Source of the DNA: Lepraria neglecta | Taxonomy: Eukaryota; Ascomycota; Lecanoromycetes; Lecanorales; Stereocaulaceae | Direction of reading: 5' to 3' | DNA length: 64,000 bases | Assembly: GCA_033220425.1 (NCBI GenBank) | Contig: CM065650.1 | Coordinates: forward strand, 3,038,001-3,102,000 | Shown here: in pieces, positions 22,022 through 32,431 of the stretch | Layout of the letters: every line of letters begins with the position of its first letter | Numbering within the stretch: position 1 is the first letter of the stretch | Translations under genes and position numbers: made by a program | The notes under the pieces: generated by a model | Told to the model about the DNA's origin: nothing | Database searches by the model: none | The model's input: only the letters and a program-made list of their open reading frames with translations

Positions 22022-23390
22022 TCATTCTGTGCTCCAGTTTCCATTTGGACAGGGCTTCTTGGGATCGTAGTATGGCGCTGCCATATAGGTATCAAAAGGC
22101 ACTTGGTCCTCAACAAGCAGTCGCAAGAATGCATAGACGTCATCTCTGAGCTCGAGGTACGAGGCCTTGGGGTGCTTCAACTTGGACGGGTCCCAACACA
22201 TGTCAAAGCCGTTGCCAGTCTCCAGCTCGGAAAAATAGCCTTCCAGAATTGCGTGGGCGCTGGGCATTATACGCCGTATTTTCGTGAAGGTCGATGTCCA
22301 CGTGCCTTTGGTGAGTTCGACAGTCGATAGAAAGAATGTCTTCACAGCGGCGTGCCGGCTGCAAAGATTGATTAAATTATCCTCCCTAGTCTTGACTTGA
22401 TAGAAGTCGAATTTTGTCAGGAAGGGCCATGTGAAATTACCGACGATGTGTTTGAAGTCTATGGCGGTATCCGACAAGTCTGCAGAACAACAGGTCGAGA
22501 GATTTTAAGAGCGATGCTGATGTAATGAAGGTGCGAAGAGCGCCTGTTCTCTCTAGGTGAGTTCTGCATGCAATTGGCTCGGCATCATCATCATAGTCAT
22601 TGGGGGTGCCGGTGCTGAAGCTGAGATTCAATTTCTTGAGCGATGAGAAGGCGCTTCCCATGCTGGCTAAGACATTTTCGTTGCCAATCCAAGTTCTCGA
22701 TCTTCACTCAGCTTCTGCAAGGCCCAGCAAGAGATACCCCATCTGGGATACGCCGGTTGAAAGAGGAAATGTTTCGTCACTGGAATACCAGGCTCGGGAT
22801 GTTAGAGCATCTGCGAATGCCGTTTTCATTTTTCCGCTTGGGGGACACTGTCTTCAGCGTTGAGAGTGTTTTGAAGCATATTACAAGCATGTCACGAGCA
22901 TGTCAGAGTGCTCGCCGGAGAGAATCGTCTATTGCTCCGTGACGTATTTCTGGTATTTCTGGAAATATTCATTCTGGACTCGCTCAGGTTTCTTTGGTAT
23001 ACTTCACGCGAGGCAGGGCTTGCATTCTCTTCGGGTTTGGCCATGCCTGTACGATTCGTGGACCATGTGTCCTCGCTGATGCTGCTCTTCTACTCCTCAA
23101 AATCGAGAATATTGAGAACATCGGCTTCGTAGTACAGAGATTTGAAATGTTTGGGGATGACGGGGTGCTCTACAATAGCCAGCATATGATCGAAGCCGTC
23201 CTTCTTAACAATGAGGTGGACTTCTGGTAGAATGAATTCAATACCAATTTTAGCGAATTTCTTGAAGACCAAGCGCGGCTTCGGTGGGGCTCAAGTGGGT
23301 GAACATCTCAAGTAATAGCTCTGTTGGTATCTTATTGATTGGAGAGGGTGTAGCCTCCTGCAGAGGCCCAGTGTGCTAGGAGGACGCCAT
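22022..23390 (-). pseudogene. Broken F-box protein gene
   Basis: Fungal F-box proteins recruit substrates to SCF ubiquitin ligases. An F-box is clear near the 5' end (INKIPTELLLEMFTHLSPTE at about 23.30-23.36 kb). It is followed in other frames by KKFAKIGIEFILPEVHLIVK, LYYEADVLNILDFEE, NEYFQKYQKYVTEQ, and a long leucine-rich C-terminal part ending GNWSTE at 22022. Stops interrupt these segments, including one four codons after the presumed ATG at 23390, and the frame changes at least three times. The last 150 codons remain open and show residues typical of the family (YLELRDDVYAFLRLLVE). The gene is a decayed member of an expanded fungal family. Confidence 0.75.
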
Positions 23391-23568
23391 CACGGCCGGT
23401 GGCTACTCAAAGAGAAGTTGGAAGATGAGGTGTCGGTCCGGGGTGGTGATCCCGGTGCGAGGAAAATGAAGATACAACACCAGAAAACGCGGCTAAAGGA
23501 TAAAATCCGGGTACAGAACAATTAAACATGAAATCACTATCAAAGACCAAGGCCCTTGACCAAAATGA

Positions 23569-24468
23569 CTAGTCGAATTCAATCCGCTTCCCCCTTAACA
23601 AATACTCTCCAGCAAACCTGAACACAAACCATCCCAGATAGGCTCCAGTCACAATCGTTACCGGCCATTTCTGCCATTCTCGATCCCAATCCAGTGGTAT
23701 AGGTACCTAGCGACCTTTAGCATCCGCTTCTACTCGACACAGACCACTTCAAAGGGCAAATCATACAGCACCAAGCCAAGCTCCTACCACCGCGCCTATC
23801 ACGCCTCCCCAAACCTCGTCGAAAGGGAGGCAGGCTCCAGATATCTCCCTCCACATGCGCCCGTCGACCCCATGTACGTAGAACAAAGGCAGGACACCCA
23901 ATAACGATATGTGCGTTGCGCAGAGCAGATTATGCCAGAAGTGTGTAGTCAGAGGGGCGCCAAAGAGGATCAGGATGACCGTCAGCAGTGGCGCTGAAAG
24001 GGAGAGGGAAAGCAGGAGGGAGAGGATGGCGGGCTAGATGGAGGAGACGTGGAATATTAGCTTGGCCAATTGAGGGATAATATGCAGGAGGTGGCACTGG
24101 TAAATACAAAGGGAGCTCACAATTATTCTTGTAGCAAGAGTAGTTGGGGGCTTCGCAGCAGGCTTTGCAAATTGCACCTTCTTCTTCTTTGGCGTCGTGG
24201 AGGGTGTAGATTGAGTAGAGCTACCTTTTGACGGGGGCAGGCAGACTACGCAGTAGATAATCTGTAGGTGGGCAAGCGGTGCAACCGATTTTTTGAGAGC
24301 GGACACCGGATCTGATACGAGGGAAGGGAAGCAGAGGTAATAGAGGGAGAGGATGAGGATCGGGTGGATGTGGTTGTAGATGCGGGCAGTATCGGTGGGG
24401 AGGACAGAGATTGATTGGGAGATGGGGATGAGCTTTCGAGGCTTTGCCTCGGTGGTCGTCTCTGTCAT
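23569..24468 (-). CDS. GPI11: GPI ethanolamine-phosphate transferase stabiliser, PIG-F/Gpi11
   Basis: PIG-F/Gpi11 is the ER membrane partner needed for ethanolamine-phosphate addition to GPI precursors. The spliced protein has 250 residues. Hydrophobic spans include [18 protein letters not shown], then [38 protein letters not shown] and [20 protein letters not shown]. The family's C-terminal pattern ([20 protein letters not shown], then [14 protein letters not shown]) is present. It ends with the basic tail LLKGKRIEFD. Exons are 24468-24121, 24033-23767 and 23706-23569, with matching phases. The poorly conserved cytosolic loop holds KKKKVQFAK. The gene is divergent from the FAD monooxygenase; nothing suggests a shared function. 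Confidence 0.9.
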
Positions 24469-24751
24469 AATGGTTGGAGCATTGTTGCAATTGAGCAATA
24501 GTAGGAGGGGAGGATGGAAGTTTACTTGAAGTGCTTCCAAGAAGTCGAGATGGACTGGCCACCGGCGCTAGGCCCAGTTGAGACGATTTCACGCTCCAAA
24601 ACCTTGAACCATTACGATCTTTGGTACGTCAAGCCTGTCGTTGACGTCTTAATGGCGGTATTGAGTCCGCCAGTTGTGCTCTCCCGGAGCCCACAGCCAA
24701 GCTCTTGTTTGACATCTCTCGTGCCTCTTCTCTTAACCTTTTAGTGCAACC
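24469..24751. promoter_or_regulatory. Divergent promoter of GPI11 and FAD monooxygenase
   Basis: The starts are 283 to 328 bases apart, depending on which ATG the monooxygenase uses. This space must contain both promoters. No specific sites are claimed. Confidence 0.45.
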
Positions 24752-25921
24752 TTGGCTACAAGGCTCTTAAATATCTTCTACCCCGTCAAGTTGACCATGT
24801 CTTCGCCGCCCATAACCATCATTGGGGCCGGTCTAGCGGGACTGACGCTGGGACGGTGTCTCAAAGCCAAAGGTATTCCCGCTTTGCTGTTGGAGAGAGC
24901 TTCTTCTCCACCTAGATATAGTTATGGCATTACACTGCACCCATGGTTGTATCAGCCCCTATTGGAAGTATTAAAAATGGACGAATCTAAGTTCCGATCA
25001 AAGCTAGCAGTTGATGCATCTCGAGGCGGCATAGGAGCCTTGTCCGGGTTGTCAGACGGGAACATCAGCTCTAGTACTTTTCGCTGCCACCGTGGGCGAC
25101 TGGAAGCATTGCTTCGAGAAGGTCTTGACATCGTATGGGAGCATCCAATCAAAGGCATTGATGCATCATCCCAGAAGATCACCATTGGTATTCAGAACGG
25201 GGACTCCGTTGATACCAAAATCATCGTGGGGACCGATGGCGTTCACTCCCAAGTTCGCAAGTCTTTGGCGCAGGGAATTCAGCCAAAGGTCTTGCCATAC
25301 GTCGTGTTCCACGGCACGAGGAGGATGGCGCTTGACGACTATGAGAAGGGCTTGGCACCTCAAATGAAAGGCTTCGCCATAGTCCAGTCGCGCCATGACG
25401 ATTCGATGCTTGAGATTGCTGTCAACGACTACTGTGAAACCGAAGTTCATGTTGGCTACACGTACTCACGTCTCGCACGCCAGAACGATCCATTACACAA
25501 GCCAGAACGACCTATGTCTGGGTCGACGGATATTCCCGAGGACTTTTATGTCGAGCTGGAAGGACTCAGAGCTTTGAAAGAGCCATTTGCACAAGTTTTT
25601 GATGCATCCCAAGTTCGACAAGACAGAATTCTGCATTGGCTAATGCGAAGTACATCAGCTACGGAAGAAGACATCAGAGATCTGACTGATCAAGGTATTC
25701 TATTGTTGGGAGATGCAGTTCATGCCATGCCAATACTTGGTGGCGAGGGTGCTAACATGGCTATTAAGGACGGAGTTGATCTGGCCGAGCATCTCGCTGA
25801 ACATGGACTTTCTCGTATCAACGATTTCTACGACGGAAGAAATCAGATGTGGAAACAGGCTGTTGAAGACAGTGAGAAGAGATTGTCTGACATACATAGT
25901 CCTGTGAAGCCGCTGCTATGA
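24752..25921 (+). CDS. FAD-dependent monooxygenase (PHBH/salicylate-hydroxylase type)
   Basis: This group A flavoprotein hydroxylase uses NAD(P)H and O2 to hydroxylate an aromatic or related compound. Visible motifs are the ADP-binding GxGxxG (ITIIGAGLAGLTLGRCL), the DG motif (IIVGTDGVHSQVRKSL) and the FAD-ribityl GD motif (ILLLGDAVHAMPILGGEGAN). The gene has no intron. The first ATG (24752) gives 389 residues. The second ATG at 24797 (374 residues, starting MSSPPITIIGAG) puts the Rossmann strand directly at the N-terminus as usual, so it is the more likely start. No signal peptide or membrane anchor is convincing. The neighbours are housekeeping genes with no cluster partner, so the substrate cannot be named. 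Confidence 0.88.
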   Translation: MATRLLNIFYPVKLTMSSPPITIIGAGLAGLTLGRCLKAKGIPALLLERASSPPRYSYGITLHPWLYQPLLEVLKMDESKFRSKLAVDASRGGIGALSGLSDGNISSSTFRCHRGRLEALLREGLDIVWEHPIKGIDASSQKITIGIQNGDSVDTKIIVGTDGVHSQVRKSLAQGIQPKVLPYVVFHGTRRMALDDYEKGLAPQMKGFAIVQSRHDDSMLEIAVNDYCETEVHVGYTYSRLARQNDPLHKPERPMSGSTDIPEDFYVELEGLRALKEPFAQVFDASQVRQDRILHWLMRSTSATEEDIRDLTDQGILLLGDAVHAMPILGGEGANMAIKDGVDLAEHLAEHGLSRINDFYDGRNQMWKQAVEDSEKRLSDIHSPVKPLL

Positions 25922-26181
25922 TGGCCTTCACCCGTCTCTTCTATGCCTGCAACATCTTCTCAACATTTCATGAGGCAGCCACTAGCTCCCTGATATCCTC
26001 TGAGCTCTCACTCTCAATTATCTATCGCGACCCCAGAAAGCGTAAGACCATCAACCGCGGCTTAATACCTAAGGGGGCCAGATGGAGATCTTTCTTCCAA
26101 AATTCTATAAATGGGAATCCTACATGTCTAGCACCTGGGATTGAAACAAGTTTCCAGATCGATTCCTTCACTACAAGCCTG

Positions 26182-27189
26182 CTACTTCTTCTCCCCAAGC
26201 CCGCCTACTTTACTCGCAGTCTTCACAATTGCGTCCTGCATCAACGTCGTCAAGCCACCCTCTCGAAGGACCTCCAACCCCTCCGCCGTAGAACCACCTG
26301 GCGTGGCGATCTTCCGTGCCACCTCGTCGGGACTCTCACCACTCGCCACTAAAGCAGCTGCACCACGCATAGCAGCTGCTGTCATCTCCAAGGCCTCTTC
26401 TCGATCCATGCCGAGCTCGATGGCGCCGTTTACGGCTCCTTCTAGCGCTGATGCGAAGAAAGCGGGACTGGATGCTGCAAGCGTCGCGGCGATATGACCT
26501 TGGGAATCTGGCTGCAGCTTGACCGTTCCAACGCGCGAGAAGAGAGAATAAATCGGAAGTAGTAACTCAGGTCGGTAACGATGGTCTTTCTCCTCCAAGA
26601 TGAGAGTGAAGGATTCCCGCACTGCGGCTGCCGTGCTGGGTGTTACTCTAATGATCTGAGACCTTTCCTTCTCCTCTTCTGTCCGGGGCCTAGAACCATA
26701 GATCGCCGCTTCGAGCTTTTGAATTGACACACCTCCTACAACGCTGATGAGAAACTTCCCTGAGAGCGCATCGCGCATGCCGGGTTCAGCAAGGACTTCT
26801 CCGAACACGCTCGGTTCCACTCCCAGGACTACCAGATGGGCTTGTTCAACTCCGCGAACATTTCCATTAGCTAGGACTGTGACACCCTTCGGGCCAAATT
26901 TCTCTTTGAGAGAATCAGCACTGTGTCGCTGGTTGACGCAAGCAAAGATCTTCTCCGGGACGACTGAGATCAGTCCTAACGTAGGCTCGTCGTCTTTAGT
27001 TGTAAATGGCTGTGATGGTCGAATGAATCTTTGATGCGGTTCCGAAAGCGAAGATAGTATGCCTTCGAGAACAGCGGAACTCAACTTGCCTGAGAAATAG
27101 AACTTTTAGCATTACATGGCAGGAGGACGGAGTAGACACTTACCACAGCCAAGGAACGTAATATTCAGACGCAGAACATTGACTGCCAT
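26182..27189 (-). CDS. PRO3: Pyrroline-5-carboxylate reductase
   Basis: P5C reductase makes proline from pyrroline-5-carboxylate with NAD(P)H. The spliced protein has 317 residues. The first exon (27189-27144) carries the Rossmann strand NITFLGCGKLSSAVLEG, completed across the intron 27143-27090. Later signatures are LVVLGVEPSVFGEVL, then FLISVVGGVSIQKLEAAI, the catalytic/structural RVTPSTAAAVRES, and the C-terminal dimer domain ATLAASSPAFFASALEGAVN with VARKIATPGGSTAEGLEVL. The glycine-rich motif and the PGGSTAEGL signature leave little doubt. The gene is divergent from the class II aldolase-like gene with only 143 bases between starts. Confidence 0.95.
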
Positions 27190-27332
27190 TTGATACCTAG
27201 GTGAATTACACATCCCCAGATATACTTTTGCAACCAGGTGGCTGTATTACATAAGCAGAAACCAATTAACTACTATCAAAGTAATTTCGAAGCCCACCAC
27301 CAGACACTCTTCTTCAATACACTGGGAACAAT
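27190..27332. promoter_or_regulatory. Short divergent promoter, PRO3 and class II aldolase gene
   Basis: Only 143 bases separate the two ATGs, so both genes probably share promoter elements. The stretch is AT-rich with a TACTATCAAAG-like core in the middle. No known binding site is identified. Confidence 0.5.
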
Positions 27333-28249
27333 ATGGCGCCTACCGTAGTATACGATTCCCTTCCAGTCATCTCGTCGACTAAAGATGTGGAACCCACGCC
27401 ATTCCAGGCAATGTGCCACGGGCCGACTATTCCAGGAATACCTTCGTTCAAAACTTTAGAGGAGAAGAGACAATGGCAATTGGAGCACATGGCTAGTGCA
27501 TTCCGAGTCTTTGCTCGTCATGGCTATACGGAGGGCATGTCAGGGCACATCTCCGTCCGCGACCCTATTCATACGGATGCATTTTGGATGAACCCATTGG
27601 GTGTGCACTTTGGCATGCTTAGGGCATCGGATATGATATTGGTCAACCTGAACGGCGATATTATTGGAGGCAAAAGGAATAGGCCCATCAATGCTGCAGG
27701 CTTCTTGATACACGCGGCAATACACAAAGCCAGGCCTGATGTACACGCCATATGCCACACGCATTCTACCTTTGGTCGAGCCTGGTCAACGTTCGCCCGC
27801 CCCCTTGACATGATCAACCAAGATGTCTGCAACTTCTACAACGCCCAAGGGGTCTACGCTGAATATGGAGGCTTAGTTCTATGCGAGGAAGAGGGGCGCC
27901 GGATGAGTAAGGCCTTGGGACCGACAGGCAAAGGATTGACATTGATGAACCATGGGCTTCTGACCGTTGGGAAAACAGTGGACGAGGCAGCTTACCTCTT
28001 CAGACTGATGGAAAAGAGCTGCGAGGCTCAGCTTCTTGTTGAGGCTGCTGCGGCTAATGGGCTACAGAAGCAGATTATTAGGGACGAGGAGGCGGCTTAT
28101 AATTTTAAGATGGCAAGTGAAGCTGTGAGTATTTGCTAGAGGTTTAACTGGAGTTATTTGCTGAAAGCGCACAGGAAAGTCTGTATTGCGAGTTCCAGCC
28201 GGAATATGAGTATGAAGAGTTCCTCACTGGAGGTGCTTTTAAAGCTTGA
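27333..28249 (+). CDS. Class II aldolase/adducin-domain protein
   Basis: These zinc-dependent proteins include L-fuculose-phosphate and L-ribulose-5-phosphate aldolase relatives and many uncharacterised fungal members. The protein has 288 residues over two exons (27333-28124, 28175-28249; 50-nt intron). The domain starts QWQLEHMASAFRVFARHGYT and EGMSGHISVRDP. The metal-site HxH is CHTHSTFGRAWSTF, and the second His region is TLMNHGLLTVGKTVDEAAYL. It ends EYEEFLTGGAFKA. The reading-through form without splicing would stop at SIC four codons later, so the intron decides the C-terminus. The size and ending match the fungal adducin-like group rather than sugar-phosphate aldolases. The reaction is not known. 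Confidence 0.9.
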
Positions 28250-28727
28250 TATTGAACGTTTTTAAAGCTGAATACGACATAACGACTGTTTATGCACTCG
28301 CCCTTGTCTTAGCCGGTGCTATTTCTCGACTTGAAGCCGTTATTGTAATGATGGCACTTCTTGCTTCTAAATGGACAGAAAAAGGGAAGGTGACCAGGTT
28401 TCGCCTCAAAATTGTCCTTCTGCAGGAGATGAAGAACCTCCCGGATTTGCTTAGTGAATTGAACGCTTTTTATTTAATTTACACTTTTCTATGTTGTAGA
28501 CTAATCGGCAAGTCATAAATTTCTGGTATTTATTATTGAGTGTTCGAATCACTCCAACATAAAACTGAACAATATTAATTTTAGTATAGGTAGTTATAGA
28601 ACTCGCGTTATTTGCATTCCCTGCGGTGCATTCCAACCACAAATTACGTTAATACTGCTGATGTTTACTGGCGGTCTGTCCTATTCAGCACTGTCTTCTT
28701 ACACCGACATCTTCGTCGTTCGAGAAG
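28250..28727. other. AT-rich intergenic region
   Basis: No gene is seen in these 478 bases. A T-arm-like hairpin with loop TTCGAAT near 28538 has no upstream A box and is not called as a tRNA. Confidence 0.5.
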
Positions 28728-29758
28728 ATGAGGGCACCTTTTCAGGCCACAATCATTGCCACGACAGCGTACTTTCTCTAATCTGTCCAATGTATACCAA
28801 CTCTCACTGTCCGAGTCCCAGTCGACGATTGTGCGCCACAACCCAACGCGACAAGCTCCGGCCCAAGATAATAACAGCTCCGTATTTTACCAAGGATCGT
28901 TCATTAATTCTAGTAGCGTTGACACAACTGCCCCTCAGGCGCTTGGACTTAAAACATATACTGCTATAGGCGATTCCTACGCCGCAGGAGATGGGCCTTG
29001 CCCTGCACCTCCCGCCGATCCCAGTCTCGCTTGCCTTCGAACAGAGAGCTCCTATCTCTACCAGTTCTCCCAGACTTATGGATCCCAACTCAGCATTTTC
29101 AACTTTCCAGCCTGTTCTGGTGCAAACACTACTGTCACGGCAGAAGAGATCACCTCCCCCGTTACGTCTGCAGGCTACGGCTTCGGCACCCCCGGATCTC
29201 GTCAGCATCAATGTTGGCGGGGACAACACCCATATTTTAAGCAATAGTATACTTCCTTGTGTTGGTGCCCTCGCATTCCTTAGCCCAGCAAGCCCCTCGT
29301 ATCTTCAACAATGCTCTCACAGTGGCCAACGAGACCACCGCCGCGATATCCTGACCTCGCAACTGTTTTCCAGCACGCCACGACGCAGAACCTCTTATCC
29401 AATCAAACCCGCGCAGTCTTCGTCCTAGGCTATGTCCAATTCTACAACACGAACGCCCCAGCTTCTAAGTGCCCTCCATCCACAGAGCTTCCCACATCTC
29501 CCACGACGATCGTACAGCAGATGAACAGTCTGGTGACATTGATGAATCGCCAAATCCGGTCAGCAGCAGGAGCAATACAAGGTGTGTCGTACGTTGATAT
29601 AGACCAGGGTTTCGAGAGACATAGATTCCGTGACACAGGGGACACCCTATTTCTTTCAAATCAACTCGAGTGTCACTGGGTCGGCTATTTTCCACCCTAC
29701 TAATGAAGATTATACAAGTATGATGATGGATTTTGCGAACGCGGCCGGATTTTCTTGA
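28728..29758 (+). pseudogene. Broken secreted GDSL/SGNH esterase gene
   Basis: SGNH hydrolases cleave esters of lipids or polysaccharides. The first ATG reads MRAPFQATIIATTAYFL, a signal-peptide-like start, then a stop. In another frame the GDS block is intact (LKTYTAIGDSYAAGDGPC), with block III remains PDLVSINVGGDNTH, a later segment AVFVLGYVQFYNTNAP and VSYVDIDQGFERHRF. The C-terminal block with the expected catalytic His reads HPTNEDYTSMMMDFANAAGFS in yet another frame. At least four frame changes or stops occur and no intron set joins them cleanly. The family assignment is firm; a functional product is unlikely. Confidence 0.78.
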
Positions 29759-30095
29759 ACATGGAGAGAGGAGCGAGATTTCCAAGGACGAATGGAAACT
29801 CCAGATCTCGAATTCGGCCCAGCTTACGATGCTGAAGATCGAACGATGACATCTCTTCATACTCGTACTCAAACCATCTAAATTAGACGCACTGAATGCG
29901 GAGTCTCGACTACAGCCAGTGCCCCGAAAGCAGGAAAGGCATGGGGAGAAGTTTTTATATATCAATGTTGACCCCTGCCTGTCTTTCATTGTCAATCATC
30001 TTGCTTCAGTCACTCATTCAGTTATCTCACAGTTTTTCATTTTCATTTTCTCTCTTTAGGACTACCCACACTCATTTACACTCACATCCACGATA

Positions 30096-31273
30096 ATGCA
30101 TCTTCCCACGCTCCTTCCAGCACTCCTTCTCGCAACAGCCAACGTCTCCGTCTTCCCCCGCAATGGCGGTCCCTCAAACAGGGGCGGTTCCTCAGGCTCC
30201 GGCCCCGGCTCCTCAGGTTCCAGGTGCAGGAAAGTCCGGGTCCTCGAGCTCAGGCTCCTCCAGCGGGTCCTGCGGTTCAGTCTCAGAGGGTTGCTTCAAA
30301 AACGTATCCTCCCACCATGACCGCGATAGCAGCTTCTGCGGCGTATTCAATTCGAAAAAATCATGCGACCTGCATTCCGACTTGAGCAAATATTCGCGGG
30401 GAGATGTGAGCAGCGCTTGTGACTGCTTGACGCCCCCCTCCGGCACATCATCGGTCATGGCCACGGTCCCGAGCCAGAGTTCGTCGCCCCAGTGCAAATC
30501 AGTCTCAAGTGGCTGCTTCCGTGATGTTTCGTCCCACCATAGCAGCTTCTGCGGAGTCTTTAATTGGAAGAAGTCGTGTGATCTAACCTCAGACTTGAGT
30601 AGATATTCGCGAGGAGACGTGAGCAGCGCTTGTGATTGCCTGACACCTACTACCAGCATGTCATCCTCAGCCGTTGCGCCCAATCAGACGCCTTCCTCCC
30701 AGTGCAAGGACGTGTCGGAGGGTTGTTTTCGCCACGTCTCGTCGTGGCCACGATAGTGGATTCTGTGGCAGATTCAATTCTAGGGAATCATGCGATCTGC
30801 CGTCGGAGTTGTCTAAATATTCACGAGGAGATGTGAGCAGCGCTTGCAATTGCTTGACGCCTCCTAGCAGCACGCCATCATCAAGCCATGCCCCAAGCTC
30901 GACTCAGCCAAGCTACACCCACTCAAGCCCCAGCTCGACCCATAGCTCGACCCACAGCTCAACCTACAGTTCGAACCCCAGCTCCACCCATCCAAGCTCG
31001 AGTCACAGCTCGAATCACAGCTCGAGTCACAGCTCGACTCACTCAAGCTCGACTCATCCAAGCTCGACTCATCCAAGCTCGACTCATCCAAGCTCGACTC
31101 ATCCAAGCTCGACTCATCCAAGCTCGACTCACAGCTCCACCCACTCTAGCTCGACCTGCCATGCTACAGTAACGGTAACCCATTCCGCCAGCGCCGTGAC
31201 AACGACGTGCACAGTTATGAAGACTGTTTGCCCCACCTCCACCCGCTCAGCCAACATCTTTACCATTCGTTAA
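30096..31273 (+). CDS. Secreted protein with three Cys-rich modules and a Ser/Thr/His minisatellite tail; possibly disrupted
   Basis: The ATG at 30096 gives a signal peptide (MHLPTLLPALLLATANVSVF). The main body lies in the next frame; a 52-nt intron (aac|GTCTCC...CTCAG|gct) would join them, or a frameshift has occurred. The body holds three copies of a module of about 45-50 residues: C..VS.GCF..VSSH, then FCGVFNSKKSC, then DLSKYSRGDVSSACDCLTP. The third copy changes frame after HVSSW. The end is a Ser/Thr/His-rich tail with SSTHP repeats, then CHATVTVTHSASAVTTTCTV. The VSSAC-CL ending resembles a module common in secreted fungal proteins of unknown role. No GPI signal is seen. It may be a wall glycoprotein or effector-like protein. 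Whether it is still made intact is open. Confidence 0.6.
31046..31130 (+). repeat. 15-bp minisatellite encoding SSTHP
   Basis: Five perfect tandem copies of the 15-base unit AAGCTCGACTCATCC, plus a sixth partial copy, lie within the coding tail of the Cys-module gene. The unit length keeps the frame, so copy-number change would only lengthen or shorten the Ser/Thr/His stalk. Imperfect relatives (AGCTCGAGTCAC and similar) extend upstream from about 30900. Confidence 0.9.
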
Positions 31274-32431
31274 TAATTTTGGCAATGGACAAAGCATCGC
31301 AAGTTAGACTTCTGGCTTGATTTCAGGAAGGAAATACTTGTGATGAAGGAATAGGTAGGGAGTGGTGCTTTGTGGCATTTATTGCATTTATGATTCAACT
31401 GTCTATTATATTATTATTATGTGTTTAAATGGTCGGTTTATGCATGTACATTTAGCGTCTAGTGTTTAATTTTTAATTGTAATAGTGTTTAATATAGAAA
31501 GGAGTTGGGGGGGATGAAAGACTTGACTTGCGTTTTCTCCGTTTAAGCAGAATCACCAATTGTGAAGGTTTCAGGGAATCTTTAGTTCAAAGTGCGCAGT
31601 TGAAGAAAGATAACCTTGCAGAGCCTCAGCGCTTTATCGTGTCAACAATAGAGCTAACATATGGATGGATACCGACCAATGGACATTTTCGGAGGCCAAT
31701 GGGCAGTGAACCTCCAGCTGGACTGAATATCCAAACAAAATTGTGCCAATATCAGGCATCGTCGCCTGTGCAAGTTTGGTCTTTTGGAGAGCCGTAGAGC
31801 GTGATATGTCAAGTCATGGTGCTCGGTGAGAGAGGAAAACACACTTTCAGGGGCTCTTCCAGGGGCTTTTCCAGGGGCTCTTTGAGCTACCAAGTGCCGG
31901 TACCATGGGTCAAGAACCTTAGCTCTCTGATATTTGGAGCTTCCATTTGTGTCGCAACTGCAGGGAGTAGCTTGAACGATGTCTCTCTGTTCCGACTTCG
32001 GAGGCTTCGATCCGCATGCATCCGACATTTTTGGCTCAAGAAGGCCTTCGAAGTTGGCGTGGAGAATTCTTGTCTGCACAAAAAGCATCGATCCGTAATC
32101 GTCACTAATGTCTATTGATCTGTTTCTCCAACACGTGAAGCTCACCCTAGCTTTGGAGTGCAAGCAGTCTGCGTAATTAGCTTTCTTATTCGGGCATTTG
32201 AGGGTCTCACATTCACAAAAGCTGCAGACAAACAGGCTGCTGAGCTGTTAGATTTTGTTCCAGTAGTGCATTGATCTCTCCTATTTCAGATGCTGTGCAT
32301 GCTATAGCGGCTCACATTAACTAAATCATAACGACATTAAAGCCAGCGCTCGTTCCATCAGCGCTCAACGCCTTCCAATGCGGCGCTCCTCGATGCTCCT
32401 ATCCGCTTCTAGATGGCAGCGAAGAAAATGT
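31274..32431. other. Intergenic region without a supported gene
   Basis: The 1.16 kb between the Cys-module gene and the end of NPL4 hold only short frames. A small triple repeat (CAGGGGCTCTTC / CAGGGGCTTTTC / CAGGGGCTCTTT) lies at about 31850-31884. The last 200 bases probably include the NPL4 3' UTR. Confidence 0.5.

Noticed and set aside
22103-23230. Several plus-strand frames of 60-100 codons
   Set aside because: They are antisense to the broken F-box gene and carry no domain.
28528-28560. Perfect T-arm-like hairpin with loop TTCGAAT
   Set aside because: There is no A box, acceptor stem or anticodon arm in the right place upstream.
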